A stretch of DNA of 64,000 nucleotides from Leptolyngbya sp. CCY15150 (GTDB lineage Bacteria; Cyanobacteriota; Cyanobacteriia; RECH01), in the NCBI RefSeq assembly GCF_016888135.1, contig NZ_JACSWB010000157.1, forward strand, positions 62,001-126,000, given 5' to 3'. A program made the position numbers and the translations under genes. Below the pieces are notes generated by a model. The model was not told the origin of the DNA. It saw nothing but the letters and a program-made list of their open reading frames with translations, and did no database searches. Positions 54,245-63,306 of this stretch are shown here, in pieces (within the stretch, counting starts at the first letter, position 1; every line of letters starts with the position of its first letter).

Positions 54245-55528
54245 ATGACTCGCGATCGCAGTGCGGAACTTATTTGTGTGGGCACCGAGCTGCTGCTGGG
54301 TGAAATTCTCAACAGCAATGCCCAGTTTTTGGCTACGGAGCTGGCCCAGCTTGGTATTCCCCACTATTACCAAACCGTGGTGGGCGATAATGTCCAACGG
54401 CTGCAGCAGGTGGTGGCGATCGCTGCCCAGCGCTCCTCTTTGCTTATTTTTACTGGTGGCCTGGGCCCCACCCCCGATGATTTGACTACCGCAGCCCTGT
54501 CCGACTTTTTTGGTGTGCCTTTAGTGGAGCGATCGGATGTCGTTGCCGACCTCACCGAAAAATATGCCCGCCGGAATCGTCCCATGTCTCCCAGCAACCT
54601 CAAGCAGGCCCTCTTGCCCGAAGGCGCAGACCTGCTGACCAATCGCATGGGTACGGCTCCTGGCATCATCTGGCAGCCCACACCGGAGCTGACGATTCTC
54701 ACGTTCCCCGGCGTTCCCCGAGAAATGAAAACCATGTGGCAAGAGGTTGCCGTTCCCTATCTGCAGGAGCAGGGGTGGGCAACGGCTCCCATTCACAGCC
54801 GAATTCTGCGATTTTGGGGGATTTCCGAAGCTGGGCTAGCTGAAAATGTTGCCCATCTCCTCGCCCTGCCTAATCCCACCGTGGCTCCCTATGCCGGCAA
54901 CGGCGAAGTGCGGTTGCGCCTCTCCACCCAAGCCTCATCCGCTGCAGAAGCCCAGGCATGTATCGCGCCCATCGAGCAGCAAATCCGTCAGATCACCGGC
55001 ATAGACTGCTTTGGAGCTGATGACGATACCCTAGCCTCCGTCGTCGGTCAATACCTACTCACCGCGCAACAAACCCTTAGCGTTGCCGAATCCTGCACCG
55101 GCGGTGGTTTAGGACACCTGCTCACCACAGCCGCCGGCAGCTCTGCCTACTTCCGGGGTGGGGTGATTTCCTACGACAATGCCGTCAAGATCGAGCTGCT
55201 GGGCGTCTCCCCAGCCGACCTAGAGACCCAGGGAGCCGTCAGTGATGTTGTCGCCCAGCAGATGGCTGCGGGGGTGCGATCGCGCCTCAAAACCGACTGG
55301 GGCGTAAGCATCACCGGCATTGCTGGCCCTGGCGGCGGCACCGATCAAAAACCCGTTGGCCTCGTCTACATCGGCATCGCCACCCCCGATGGGCGAGTTT
55401 TAAGCCGTCCTTTCCTCCTCAACGATCGCCAGGGACGGGATTGGGTGCGCTGGCTGAGCATGTGTACGGCTCTAGACTGGCTCCGCCGAGAGCTGCATAC
55501 CACATCTTTGCCAAAATCACTAGCTTGA
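54245..55528 (+). CDS. cinA: CinA-family protein with nicotinamide-nucleotide amidohydrolase domain
   Basis: This 427-residue protein has the COG1058 domain at the N-terminus (IC.GTELLLGE, FTGGLGPTPDDLT) and a C-terminal PncC-type amidohydrolase (SVAESCTGGGLGHLLT, FRGGVISYDN and GIAGPGGGTDQKPVG). PncC returns nicotinamide mononucleotide to the NAD cycle. The name competence/damage-inducible is historical. The gene is followed by a small open reading frame and aroQ on the same strand. Confidence 0.93.
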   Translation: MTRDRSAELICVGTELLLGEILNSNAQFLATELAQLGIPHYYQTVVGDNVQRLQQVVAIAAQRSSLLIFTGGLGPTPDDLTTAALSDFFGVPLVERSDVVADLTEKYARRNRPMSPSNLKQALLPEGADLLTNRMGTAPGIIWQPTPELTILTFPGVPREMKTMWQEVAVPYLQEQGWATAPIHSRILRFWGISEAGLAENVAHLLALPNPTVAPYAGNGEVRLRLSTQASSAAEAQACIAPIEQQIRQITGIDCFGADDDTLASVVGQYLLTAQQTLSVAESCTGGGLGHLLTTAAGSSAYFRGGVISYDNAVKIELLGVSPADLETQGAVSDVVAQQMAAGVRSRLKTDWGVSITGIAGPGGGTDQKPVGLVYIGIATPDGRVLSRPFLLNDRQGRDWVRWLSMCTALDWLRRELHTTSLPKSLA

Positions 55529-55651
55529 TCATTTCCAAGGATTGGTTATGATCGTATAAAGAAGCTGTGATCGTAATTGTCAGGTCAGCCCTGTTCAACT
55601 AGCCGCTGTTGTTAGTGAACGCTGACTGAAACAAAAGGAGATTTAAGTTTA

Positions 55652-55789
55652 ATGGCTCAAATTGACAAGGTGCTGGAGAAACTCAAAGAGTGGGCCCGCA
55701 AGATTGTGGATGCTCTCCTCGGCCCTGAACCTCAGCCAGAACCCGAGCTCATTCCCATCCCTGTACGTGATAACCAACGGCGGCGTTAG
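55652..55789 (+). CDS. Small 45-residue protein
   Basis: An ATG at 55652 with GGAG 11 nt upstream starts a 45-codon frame, ending in a TAG at 55787-55789. The product begins with an amphipathic helix (MAQIDKVLEKLKEWARKIV), then a Pro/Glu stretch (GPEPQPEPELIP) and an Arg-rich C-terminus. The gene lies between cinA and aroQ, on the same strand. It is too short for usual gene calling. The composition suggests a small helical regulator or membrane-surface peptide, but I recognise no family. Confidence 0.55.
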   Translation: MAQIDKVLEKLKEWARKIVDALLGPEPQPEPELIPIPVRDNQRRR

Positions 55790-55837
55790 CCTCTAGCTCT
55801 CTATGGTTCTTCATTTCATAGCGCTGAGTAGACGGTC

Positions 55838-56293
55838 ATGCTGAGCGTTCTAGTGCTTCATGGCCCAAATCTCAACCTGCTGGGGCTGCGAGAGCCAGAG
55901 ATTTATGGGCATACTACCCTTGATGATGTTAATCAGGGGCTACAACGACAGGCGGATCATCTAGGTGTCAAGCTGGAAATCCTGCAGTCCAACCATGAAG
56001 GTGCTTTGGTGGACGCCATTCACAGTGCCCGAAATCGTCACCAAGGGCTGGTGATCAACGCAGGTGCTTATACTCACACGAGCGTCGCTCTTCGAGACGC
56101 GATCGCTGGTATTGCCATACCCACCGTAGAAGTGCATCTCAGCAATATTCATCGGCGAGAATCGTTCCGCCATCACTCCTACATGGCTGCCGTAGTGGTC
56201 GGTCAAATCTGTGGATTTGGCGTTAATAGTTATTATCTAGGACTGCAGGCTCTAGTTCATCATCTGCAGGAACAGGCAGGCACGTCGCTCTAG
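55838..56293 (+). CDS. aroQ: 3-dehydroquinate dehydratase, type II
   Basis: This 151-residue dodecameric enzyme removes water from 3-dehydroquinate in the shikimate pathway. The signatures are [17 protein letters not shown] at the N-terminus (loop Tyr and Arg), [17 protein letters not shown] and [18 protein letters not shown] (catalytic His and Arg region). The family length is normal. The gap to the next gene is 169 nt and contains only an AT-rich 8-bp hairpin at 56312-56335. Confidence 0.95.
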   Translation: MLSVLVLHGPNLNLLGLREPEIYGHTTLDDVNQGLQRQADHLGVKLEILQSNHEGALVDAIHSARNRHQGLVINAGAYTHTSVALRDAIAGIAIPTVEVHLSNIHRRESFRHHSYMAAVVVGQICGFGVNSYYLGLQALVHHLQEQAGTSL

Positions 56294-56462
56294 GCGCAGG
56301 TCGCCAGAAATGAATTTTCAGAGATGTGAAAATTCGTTAATCTAGAGATGGAAGTGTCTCTGTTCCTAGTTTTGAGCTAGGGTAGAGAGCCCATGTATTA
56401 TAAACGACCTCGTTCTTGTCAGGGCGAGGTGCTGTTGATCTAGGACGCGGAGGAATAGCCCA

Positions 56463-57332
56463 TTGAGGAGATTTGAGGATAGTAGTCCATCATCTACCCA
56501 ATTCAATCACCCGTTAGACCATAAGATGGCCCAACTCACGGCCATTTTTGCCGAGATGGACCATGCGTTGATTGCCTACTCCGGTGGAGTAGACAGCACT
56601 CTAGTGGCCAAAATTGCCCAAGACGTCCTAGGCGATCGCGCCCTAGCCGTCACCGCCGATTCTCCGTCCCTCTTACCCGATGACTTAGAAGACGCTCGGG
56701 TTCAGGCCGCCATGATTGGGATTCGCCACGAAATCGTCTCAACCCACGAGATGGATAATCCCAACTACACCTCAAACCCCATCAACCGCTGCTACTTTTG
56801 TAAAAGCGAACTCCACGACACCCTCAAACCCCTGGCCCTAGACCGAGGCTATCCCTACGTCGTCGATGGCATTAACGCCGATGACCTCAGTGACTATCGC
56901 CCCGGCATTCAAGCGGCTCACGAACGAGGGGTGCGATCGCCCCTGGCTGAAGTAGGCGTCAGCAAACTAGACGTGCGCGCCTTGTCTAAACAGTTGAACC
57001 TACCCTGGTGGGACAAGCCGGCCCAGCCCTGCCTCAGCTCTCGCTTTCCCTACGGCGAAGAAATTACCGTCGCCAAGCTACAGCGCGTGGGGCGAGCCGA
57101 ACGCTACCTCCGCGATCGGGGCTATCGCGACCTGCGGGTACGCTCTGAGGGAGACACCGCCCGCATCGAGCTACCCCCCGAAAGCATCAAAGAATTTGTG
57201 CTGACCACCGATCTCAACCAAATTGTTCGCGAGTTTCAAACCTACGGATTTCTCTACGTCACCCTAGATCTAGAAGGCTACCGCAGCGGCAAACTCAATC
57301 AAGTTCTGCAAACTGCTGCCGCTGGTCTCTAA
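56463..57332 (+). CDS. larE: ATP-dependent sacrificial sulfur transferase LarE
   Basis: LarE adds sulfur to the nickel-pincer nucleotide used by lactate racemase. The PP-loop is YSGGVDSTLVAK, and CYFCKSELHD and the sulfur-donor Cys in KPAQPCLSSRFPYG are conserved. From the TTG at 56463 (GGAGGA 8 nt upstream) it has 289 residues; from the ATG at 56526 it would be 268, a better family fit but without a Shine-Dalgarno. No larA, larB or larC is adjacent, so the pathway partner must lie elsewhere, or the enzyme has another role. Confidence 0.85.
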   Translation: MRRFEDSSPSSTQFNHPLDHKMAQLTAIFAEMDHALIAYSGGVDSTLVAKIAQDVLGDRALAVTADSPSLLPDDLEDARVQAAMIGIRHEIVSTHEMDNPNYTSNPINRCYFCKSELHDTLKPLALDRGYPYVVDGINADDLSDYRPGIQAAHERGVRSPLAEVGVSKLDVRALSKQLNLPWWDKPAQPCLSSRFPYGEEITVAKLQRVGRAERYLRDRGYRDLRVRSEGDTARIELPPESIKEFVLTTDLNQIVREFQTYGFLYVTLDLEGYRSGKLNQVLQTAAAGL

Positions 57333-57368
57333 CCTTCCGGGATTGACGTTTTCTGGAGCATTGGGCCA

Positions 57369-58256
57369 CTACGGAACGGATGTTGTGGCAAACAGTCCTG
57401 TACCCCGCAGCACATCTAGGAACGCAAAGACCGTAGGCGGGTGAATGGCCTCCGACAACACCGCCGCGCCAATCACCCGATCTAAGGGCACCGGCAGCGA
57501 TCGCACCAGAACGTCTTGGGGAATGGGTAGCGCTGCCAGTCGGGGTAAAATTGCTGCGCCTAGCCCCTGAGCCACCATGCTGACAATGGTGGAATCTTCC
57601 TTGATCTCGTAGGCTACCTTCAACGACTGCCCCCACTCTGTCCAATAGTTGCGCACAGCGGAGGTGCATTCGGCGTAGTTATACAAAATGAATGAGTAGA
57701 GCGAAAGCTGCTCCCAGGTGAGTTGATCGGGGGGGATGGCCCCCGTCTGGGGCAACAACACCACATATTCATCCCGCGCAATCTCCCAGGTGGCAAAGTC
57801 TTCTGACCGGGGTAGCGGCACCAACCCAATATCCACACGTCCTGCCCGCAGCTCCTGCTCCACCCCCGAGGGATCCAGTTCTGATAGCGTCACCTCAACT
57901 CCTGGAAAGCGCTGGCTAAATCGGGCGATCATCGGCGGCAGCAGGTGGGTTGCGGCGCTGCGAAACGATGCAATGCGCAACCGACCGCCATTTAGACCCT
58001 TTTGTAAATTCACCTCTGCATCAATACAGCCCCGCAGATCTAGAATCTGACGGGCATGGTGCATGATGCGATCGCCCATGGGGGTTAATCGGGCACCAAA
58101 CCGCCCCCGCACTAAAAGCGGAACGCCCAATTCATCCTCCAAGGAAGCGATCGCTCGACTCACGGCCGCTTGAGATGTATTGAGCCTAAGAGCCGCCGCT
58201 GAAAAGCTGCCCTCTTCCACAACCGCCAACCAAACTTGAAGATGATAAATGTGCAT
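57369..58256 (-). CDS. LysR-type transcriptional regulator
   Basis: This 295-residue regulator has an N-terminal winged helix (LAVVEEGSFSAAALRLNTSQAAVSRAIASLE) and a C-terminal substrate-binding domain. The regulated gene is not obvious. The gene is convergent with larE and divergent from the cupin-like gene at 58554, with a 297-nt spacer that would hold its operator. I could not identify a clear T-N11-A site in that spacer. Confidence 0.9.
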   Translation of the reverse strand: MHIYHLQVWLAVVEEGSFSAAALRLNTSQAAVSRAIASLEDELGVPLLVRGRFGARLTPMGDRIMHHARQILDLRGCIDAEVNLQKGLNGGRLRIASFRSAATHLLPPMIARFSQRFPGVEVTLSELDPSGVEQELRAGRVDIGLVPLPRSEDFATWEIARDEYVVLLPQTGAIPPDQLTWEQLSLYSFILYNYAECTSAVRNYWTEWGQSLKVAYEIKEDSTIVSMVAQGLGAAILPRLAALPIPQDVLVRSLPVPLDRVIGAAVLSEAIHPPTVFAFLDVLRGTGLFATTSVP

Positions 58257-58553
58257 CTTGTCAATCTATTCGATTTTCGGATAGATGAGCTACAGGATGA
58301 GTTTTGATCTCTGAAGATAGCAACGCTACGGTAGACGGAACACCTGATTGGACAGCCAACACCGTCAGCCCCAGACTTCCTCATCCCCCAAAATAGCTCA
58401 GCAATCTGCGAATGGGACGCGGATCAACCCCCTTAATTGCAAAGCGTCATGACATGACGACCTGCAGATGTCCTTCTCCATTCCATGGAATGAGCCGTCT
58501 GAACCCTGTGCGGCGTTGATACACCCCTGTATATTGCCTACCCCCTTTTCCCT

Positions 58554-59048
58554 ATGTTTGAACTCATCCCCTACCAAAAATTCCGCGACACCCCTAGTGT
58601 TCGTTTTTTTGATATCACCATCAATGACTCTAATGCCCGCGATCTCGTCTTTCATGACGGCCCTGCGGTCAGCCCCAACAACACCGATCGGGGCAACTGG
58701 CAGTTTTATCTCCATCCCCATCAAGAAGATAATCTCCTAGCCGTCTCTGGAGGCCGCACCTTTTATCTGGTGAATTTTAACTGGGAACAGCCTTTTCATA
58801 TGGTGCGCCTAGAAGCCAATGGTGCAATTTTGCGGATCCCTCCCGGCACCTTCCACCGCTCGGTGTCTGACCGGGGAGGTTCCCTCGTGCTCAATCAAGC
58901 CGTACGTACAGCCCAGGCTACCGTTGAACGAGAGTTTCGAGTTTACAGCAGTGCCGACATTCCCAAACTCAGGCAGATAACCTCCTACGGAGCCCCTGCC
59001 CCCCTTCTCCACGGCTTCCCTGAAATGGATGAGCGACGAGCTGCCTAA
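58554..59048 (+). CDS. Cupin-like protein divergent from the LysR gene
   Basis: This is a 164-residue protein with a cupin-type barrel in residues about 40-115 (HPHQEDNLLAVSGGRTFYLVNF, RIPPGTFHRSVSDRGGS). The PPGTFHRS block and the HPHQEDN motif suggest binding of a small acid or metal ligand. It could be a target of the divergent LysR regulator. No function is proposed. Confidence 0.65.
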   Translation: MFELIPYQKFRDTPSVRFFDITINDSNARDLVFHDGPAVSPNNTDRGNWQFYLHPHQEDNLLAVSGGRTFYLVNFNWEQPFHMVRLEANGAILRIPPGTFHRSVSDRGGSLVLNQAVRTAQATVEREFRVYSSADIPKLRQITSYGAPAPLLHGFPEMDERRAA

Positions 59049-59137
59049 GCGATCGCCCCCTTTCACAACAAGCGCCCTCACACCTTTTAGGGGAATGGTA
59101 AACTCAAGGCAGTCTATTTGAATCCGACATCGCTGGA

Positions 59138-60349
59138 ATGCTCGATTTGCTGCTCATGGCCAGCCTGGGATTCCTAGGGAGTTTTGGCCACTGTCTAGGC
59201 ATGTGTGGGCCCATCACCGTCGCCTTTTCCCTATCGCAGCGGTCAGATCTCCAAGGGCGCTGGCCCCAAGTCCGGTTTCACCTGCTGCTCAATCTGGGCC
59301 GCATCGCTAGCTACGCTCTAGTGGGGGCGATGATTGGCGCGATCGGGTCGGTGCTGGTGGCCGGTGGGCAAATGGCTGGGGTGGGTAGCTTGTTGCGACA
59401 GGCGATCGCCGTTGGAACCGGGCTCTTGCTGGTGTGGTTCGGTCTGGGACAAATTCGTCCTGGACAGGTGCCCCCGGTGCCTATGCTCAATCCCATGTCC
59501 CAGACTAGCTGGCACGATCGCCTCAGTCGGGCGATGCAAACCCTTTCCCTCAACCCCCAGCGCTGGACACCGCTGCTGCTGGGGCTGGTGTGGGGACTGA
59601 TGCCCTGTGGGTTTTTATATGCCGCGCAGATCAAGGCTGCTGACACAACGGAGCTGTGGATGGGTGGAGCGGCCATGCTGGCGTTTGGGATCGGCACCCT
59701 GCCCACCATGCTTGGGGTCGGCGTATCCACCGCTGCTCTCAGTGCTGATCGGCGAGGGCAACTCTTTCGCCTAGGGGGCTGGGTGACGCTCACCGTCGGT
59801 CTGCTGACCCTGTTCCGGGGCAATGACATGGTCGATTTCACTGGACATGGGGCGCTGGTCTGCCTCTTGCTGGCGCTGGTTGCCCGCCCCATCAGCCGCC
59901 TCTGGTCGCCGTTTCTGATCTATCGCCGTGCCTTAGGGGTTAGCGCCTTTGTACTGTCGGTGGCCCACGTGGCCCACATGGTCACCATGGGCTGGAACCC
60001 AATGGCTCTCCCCTTTTTGCTGCCCCGCCTCCAGATGGGGGGTTGGGCGGGCCTGATTGCCTTGGCGTTGATGGTACCCTTGGCTGTCACCAGCTTTGAC
60101 CAAGCCCAGGCCTGTCTGGGAGCTAGGTGGCGGCAGTTACACCTGCTCAGCGTACCAATTTTTATGCTGGTCATTACCCATGCGCTGCTGCTGGGCTCCA
60201 GCTACCTGGGGAGTTTTGATCGTACCTCTCGGCACTGGCTGGGGGCGATCGCCCTGGGGAGCCTGGCAGTTTTGGCTCTGCTGCTACGCTGGCGACGGTT
60301 TTGGGCCATGTTGTCTCTAGAGAAGTTTTATGCGCCCTACAAATCTTAG
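59138..60349 (+). CDS. UreH/CcdA-like plus ferric-reductase-like membrane fusion
   Basis: This 403-residue membrane protein has two parts. The N-terminal half resembles the UreH/DsbD-type transmembrane family (GHCLGMCGP, a Cys-x3-Cys, and MPCGFLYAA). The C-terminal half (about 265-403) has a pattern of paired histidines in membrane helices (VAHVAHM and LHLLSVPIFMLVITHALLLG), as in the heme-binding ferric-reductase-like domain. The fusion could move electrons or handle a metal across the membrane. It overlaps the next gene by 20 bp. Confidence 0.75.
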   Translation: MLDLLLMASLGFLGSFGHCLGMCGPITVAFSLSQRSDLQGRWPQVRFHLLLNLGRIASYALVGAMIGAIGSVLVAGGQMAGVGSLLRQAIAVGTGLLLVWFGLGQIRPGQVPPVPMLNPMSQTSWHDRLSRAMQTLSLNPQRWTPLLLGLVWGLMPCGFLYAAQIKAADTTELWMGGAAMLAFGIGTLPTMLGVGVSTAALSADRRGQLFRLGGWVTLTVGLLTLFRGNDMVDFTGHGALVCLLLALVARPISRLWSPFLIYRRALGVSAFVLSVAHVAHMVTMGWNPMALPFLLPRLQMGGWAGLIALALMVPLAVTSFDQAQACLGARWRQLHLLSVPIFMLVITHALLLGSSYLGSFDRTSRHWLGAIALGSLAVLALLLRWRRFWAMLSLEKFYAPYKS

Positions 60350-60944
60350 TGGGCTGGGCTGGCTAGTGATGGTGCTGCTGGCGCTGCCTGCCCAGGCCCA
60401 CAAAACCGAGGTGTCGGGTGATGTGGCCGGTACCTGGCACCTTGAGCCCAACCACAGCCCCAAGGCTGGAGAGGTGGCTCGGGTCTGGGTGGCCCTCACC
60501 CAACCAGGGGGGCGGGCAATTCCCCTTGAGCAGTGTGACTGTCAACTGGCGGTGTACAACACCAACCAGCCCGAGGCAGATCCGGTGCTCACGCCGACGC
60601 TAGAGGCCATGTCTCCCGAACGTTTTGAGGGGATTCCTGGGGCTGAGGTTATCTTTCCCTCCGTGGGTGAATACCGTCTGGTTTTGACTGGCAGCCCCAC
60701 AGCCGAGGGCAGTTTTACACCTTTTGAACTCAGCTACACCACTGTAGTAGCGGCCGGTTCTGCCCCGGAGGCACCTCTACCTACCCAGGAAAATGCGCCG
60801 TCCTCTGAGGAGGCGATCGCTCCTTTAGAACAGCCCGAACCAGCAGATGATCTGCCATTCTGGAGACTCGGGGCGATCGCTGGAGCAGCCATGACTCTGC
60901 TAGTATCTCTAGTTCTAGTCGGACGAAAGATCGGCAAACACTAG
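60330..60944 (+). CDS. Secreted protein with N-terminal His and C-terminal anchor
   Basis: This 204-residue protein has a signal peptide (about 1-23, ending LPAQA) predicted to give a mature N-terminal His (HKTEVSG). A beta-rich domain of about 110 residues follows, with QCDCQL (Cys pair) in it, then a Pro/Glu-rich linker and one transmembrane segment (LGAIAGAAMTLLVSLVLVG). It overlaps the fusion gene by 20 bp, so translation is probably coupled. An N-terminal His is how CopC-like and similar proteins bind copper, but no match is proven. Confidence 0.68.
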   Translation: MRPTNLSGLGWLVMVLLALPAQAHKTEVSGDVAGTWHLEPNHSPKAGEVARVWVALTQPGGRAIPLEQCDCQLAVYNTNQPEADPVLTPTLEAMSPERFEGIPGAEVIFPSVGEYRLVLTGSPTAEGSFTPFELSYTTVVAAGSAPEAPLPTQENAPSSEEAIAPLEQPEPADDLPFWRLGAIAGAAMTLLVSLVLVGRKIGKH

Positions 60945-61550
60945 CGCGGCTTGAGCGAAGCACCAGATACTGGCTGTCAATCGCTTAAAACTGGTGTCTT
61001 CAAGCAGGCTTCTATTGCACCTGAGTTGTATCTACCCGTGGCACCGATCTCAGTTGAGTTGGTAGTTGATATCCAAATCCACTCGGAGAAGATTCAGGCA
61101 AGGGCTTGCCTAAGTCATCATCGGCTCAGGACTATCCAGGCTCGTTGCAGTTTTATTTGTACTTTGGCTCTAGGCGATCGCCCTCCCTCATAAAGTGCGC
61201 CCTCACTCCTTAGAAATGTGGGGGAGCGTGTTTTTTTGATAAGTAAACATACTCATCAAAAATGTGAAGGAACATGTTTTTTGAATGAGCAAAAATACTT
61301 ACTTATTATGCATTTTGTTGACCCTGATATCGATGTTTAAGACATAAGAATTCAAAAGTTTTGTGAATCCGATTTTTCTTAACAATTGCCGCGATCGCTC
61401 TTGATAGAAGCACTTCAGGTCGTCTAGACCTTTAGGTTTATCAATGATCAGCATAAATTACGCTGATTGATGGAAGACCTCAGGGATTAAGTGTCGTATA
61501 TTACTAAACATGAATTCCATTGTGTAGATTAGTAAACAACCTGATTCCAA
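60945..61550. other. Gene-free region with a degenerate direct repeat
   Basis: About 600 nt have no credible gene. From 61214, two 46-nt units (61214-61259 and 61260-61305) start AAATGTG and contain GTTTTTT and ACTCATC- or TGAGCAAA-like blocks. The second half is AT-rich. A promoter for the small gene at 61551 should lie here. Confidence 0.5.
61214..61305. repeat. Degenerate 46-bp direct repeat
   Basis: Two units, AAATGTG-GGGGAGC-GTGTTTTTTTGA and AAATGTGAAGGAACATGTTTTTTGA, are related with several substitutions. Together they form a T-rich direct repeat in the intergenic region. Confidence 0.45.
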
Positions 61551-61766
61551 ATGTGGTTTATTGCATCCATTGCTGCGCTTAGTGCAGCGTACATGTATAA
61601 CAAGGCAGAAAAATCATCGGCAGAGATCGCGATCGCCTGTGTAGCGGTGGCTCTTGTTGGTATTGCTCTTGCCCTCGTTGCGGCACCTTGGCCAGTGCAT
61701 CTTCTCATGCTGGCAGCCGTGCTGGTGTCGAATCGTTCCGTAGGCAGTTTGTTTAGCAACCGATAG
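61551..61766 (+). CDS. Small two-helix membrane protein
   Basis: This is a 71-residue protein with two hydrophobic segments (about 2-18 WFIASIAALSAAYMYNK, and about 24-62 IAIACVAVALVGIALALVAAPWP). From memory, similar small proteins occur in other cyanobacteria. A perfect terminator hairpin lies about 90 nt after the stop codon. There is no strong Shine-Dalgarno sequence. Function unknown. Confidence 0.6.
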   Translation: MWFIASIAALSAAYMYNKAEKSSAEIAIACVAVALVGIALALVAAPWPVHLLMLAAVLVSNRSVGSLFSNR

Positions 61767-62136
61767 TTCTGAGAAAGCCCAACGCCACCGGCAATCTCCC
61801 GCATCGTTAGCTACATCATCACAACCTGCCCTCTCGCAACTCAATCCGCTGTGAATGCCGAGATACCACTACGGATCTCGGCATTTCGCTTGTAGTCCTA
61901 GGTGACCATGCAAAAATCTTGCGTCTCATCAATCTAGGGCCCCCATGACGCTTAGGAGCAACGCGTGACTCTGTTAAACTCAAAGTGCAATGTGAAATAG
62001 CCCTCGGGGCGATCGCCCATTGCTAGATTTATCCCTATCCACTATGATTCAGTCGCTGTTGAAACAGCACCTGAATCACCTCTAGCCATTTATTTTTCTG
62101 GCACGTCGATCGCCACTCATCTGCCCATCATTCTGG
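61767..62136. other. Spacer before the BrkB gene
   Basis: About 370 nt have no gene. They contain the hairpin below and a HIP1 octamer. The promoter of the brkB-like gene probably lies here. Confidence 0.4.
61854..61885 (+). terminator. Perfect 11-bp hairpin after the small membrane gene
   Basis: AATGCCGAGAT (61854-61864) pairs perfectly with ATCTCGGCATT (61875-61885) around a 10-nt loop, followed by TTCGCTTG. It is about 90 nt after the stop codon at 61766. Confidence 0.65.
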
Positions 62137-63132
62137 ATGATGAAATCCAGACCCTATTGCTCAGTCGCTATGTATGCCCCTCGCTTTGTGCGCTTTTTTC
62201 AACACATCAACCTCACCACCCTACGCCGGGTGATCAAAGGGGTCATGGCACAGCGACTACCCAGCTTGTCGGCAGAGATGGCCTACAATGCGCTACTCGC
62301 CCTTTTCCCTGCCGTACTGACCGTCTTAACTGCTGTCAGCCTCTTCGAACCCCTCACCAACTCCTTCGAACGCCTCATGGGTCGGCTGAGTGAAGTTGCT
62401 CCAGTGGACGCCCTCAATCTGATTGAAAATTTCGCCAGCGACATCACCACCGGCGGCAGTAGTGGTCTATTTTCCGTCAGCTTTTTAATTGCCCTCTGGG
62501 TGTCCTCCAGCGCCCTGAGCGCCGCCATGCGGGCCTTGGATCAAATTCACCAGATCCCCCAAGCGTTAATGCGGCCGTTTTGGAAAGCGAAGCTGATTTC
62601 CCTAGGACTAACCCTGGGAACGATCCTGTTGCTGATGCTAGCCTCCACCTTGGTGTTTATTAGCGACTGGGCGATCAGCAACCTAGCTATTCAAAGTTCA
62701 ACCTTTGCTCCGTGGCTGCTGCAGGGATGGCGCTGGCTCACCTGGCCCTTTGCCTTGGGCATCATGTCTTTGGCTTTTGCCTTCATCTACCGCTTTGGGC
62801 CAAGTCGCTGGAGCCCTAATAAGCCCTTATTCCCCGGAGCTGTCCTCGCGGCTATTTCCTGGGCCCTGATTTCCAACGGCTTTCGTCTCTACGTGCTGCA
62901 TTTCGGCAACTACAACAAAGTCTATGGCACGGTGGGCGCTGTGATTGTGCTGCAACTGTGGCTCTATATGAGTTCCTTGGTGATGCTGATCGGCGATCAG
63001 GTGAACGTCACCGTTGGGGAAGCCATGCAGACCAGCGATCGCCAACGCCTAGCCGCTGATCCCTCGGAACCCAAGCCACGCCGCTCGAAATCCTCCACGG
63101 GGCCAGGGGTAAAACGCCCCTCTCGCTTCTAG
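62137..63132 (+). CDS. YihY/BrkB-family membrane protein
   Basis: This 331-residue inner-membrane protein has about six hydrophobic segments (LSAEMAYNALLALFPAVLTVL, the middle SLGLTLGTILLLMLASTLVF and the C-terminal YGTVGAVIVLQLWLYMSSLVML). The AYNALLALFP block and YGTVGAVIV are typical of YihY/BrkB. The family was once called ribonuclease BN, but the family has no nuclease. Its function is unknown. The C-terminus is basic. Confidence 0.9.
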   Translation: MMKSRPYCSVAMYAPRFVRFFQHINLTTLRRVIKGVMAQRLPSLSAEMAYNALLALFPAVLTVLTAVSLFEPLTNSFERLMGRLSEVAPVDALNLIENFASDITTGGSSGLFSVSFLIALWVSSSALSAAMRALDQIHQIPQALMRPFWKAKLISLGLTLGTILLLMLASTLVFISDWAISNLAIQSSTFAPWLLQGWRWLTWPFALGIMSLAFAFIYRFGPSRWSPNKPLFPGAVLAAISWALISNGFRLYVLHFGNYNKVYGTVGAVIVLQLWLYMSSLVMLIGDQVNVTVGEAMQTSDRQRLAADPSEPKPRRSKSSTGPGVKRPSRF

Positions 63133-63306
63133 TCAATGGCAGTCATGTCAAACTCGATCGCAAGAGGTGTAGCCCTTGTTGCAAAATACAAAGGAGTAGG
63201 ACGAAGCCACCGTTAAAACAATGGCCTTTGTCCTCGGGACTATTGCGGACATTACCCTCGGCCCATGCGACTTTTTTCTCGATCGCCCATGTTATGGATT
63301 TGTCAA

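Noticed and set aside
60951-61193. Plus-strand 80-residue frame
   Set aside because: Its composition is not protein-like, it has no ribosome-binding site, and it lies in repeat-bearing intergenic DNA.
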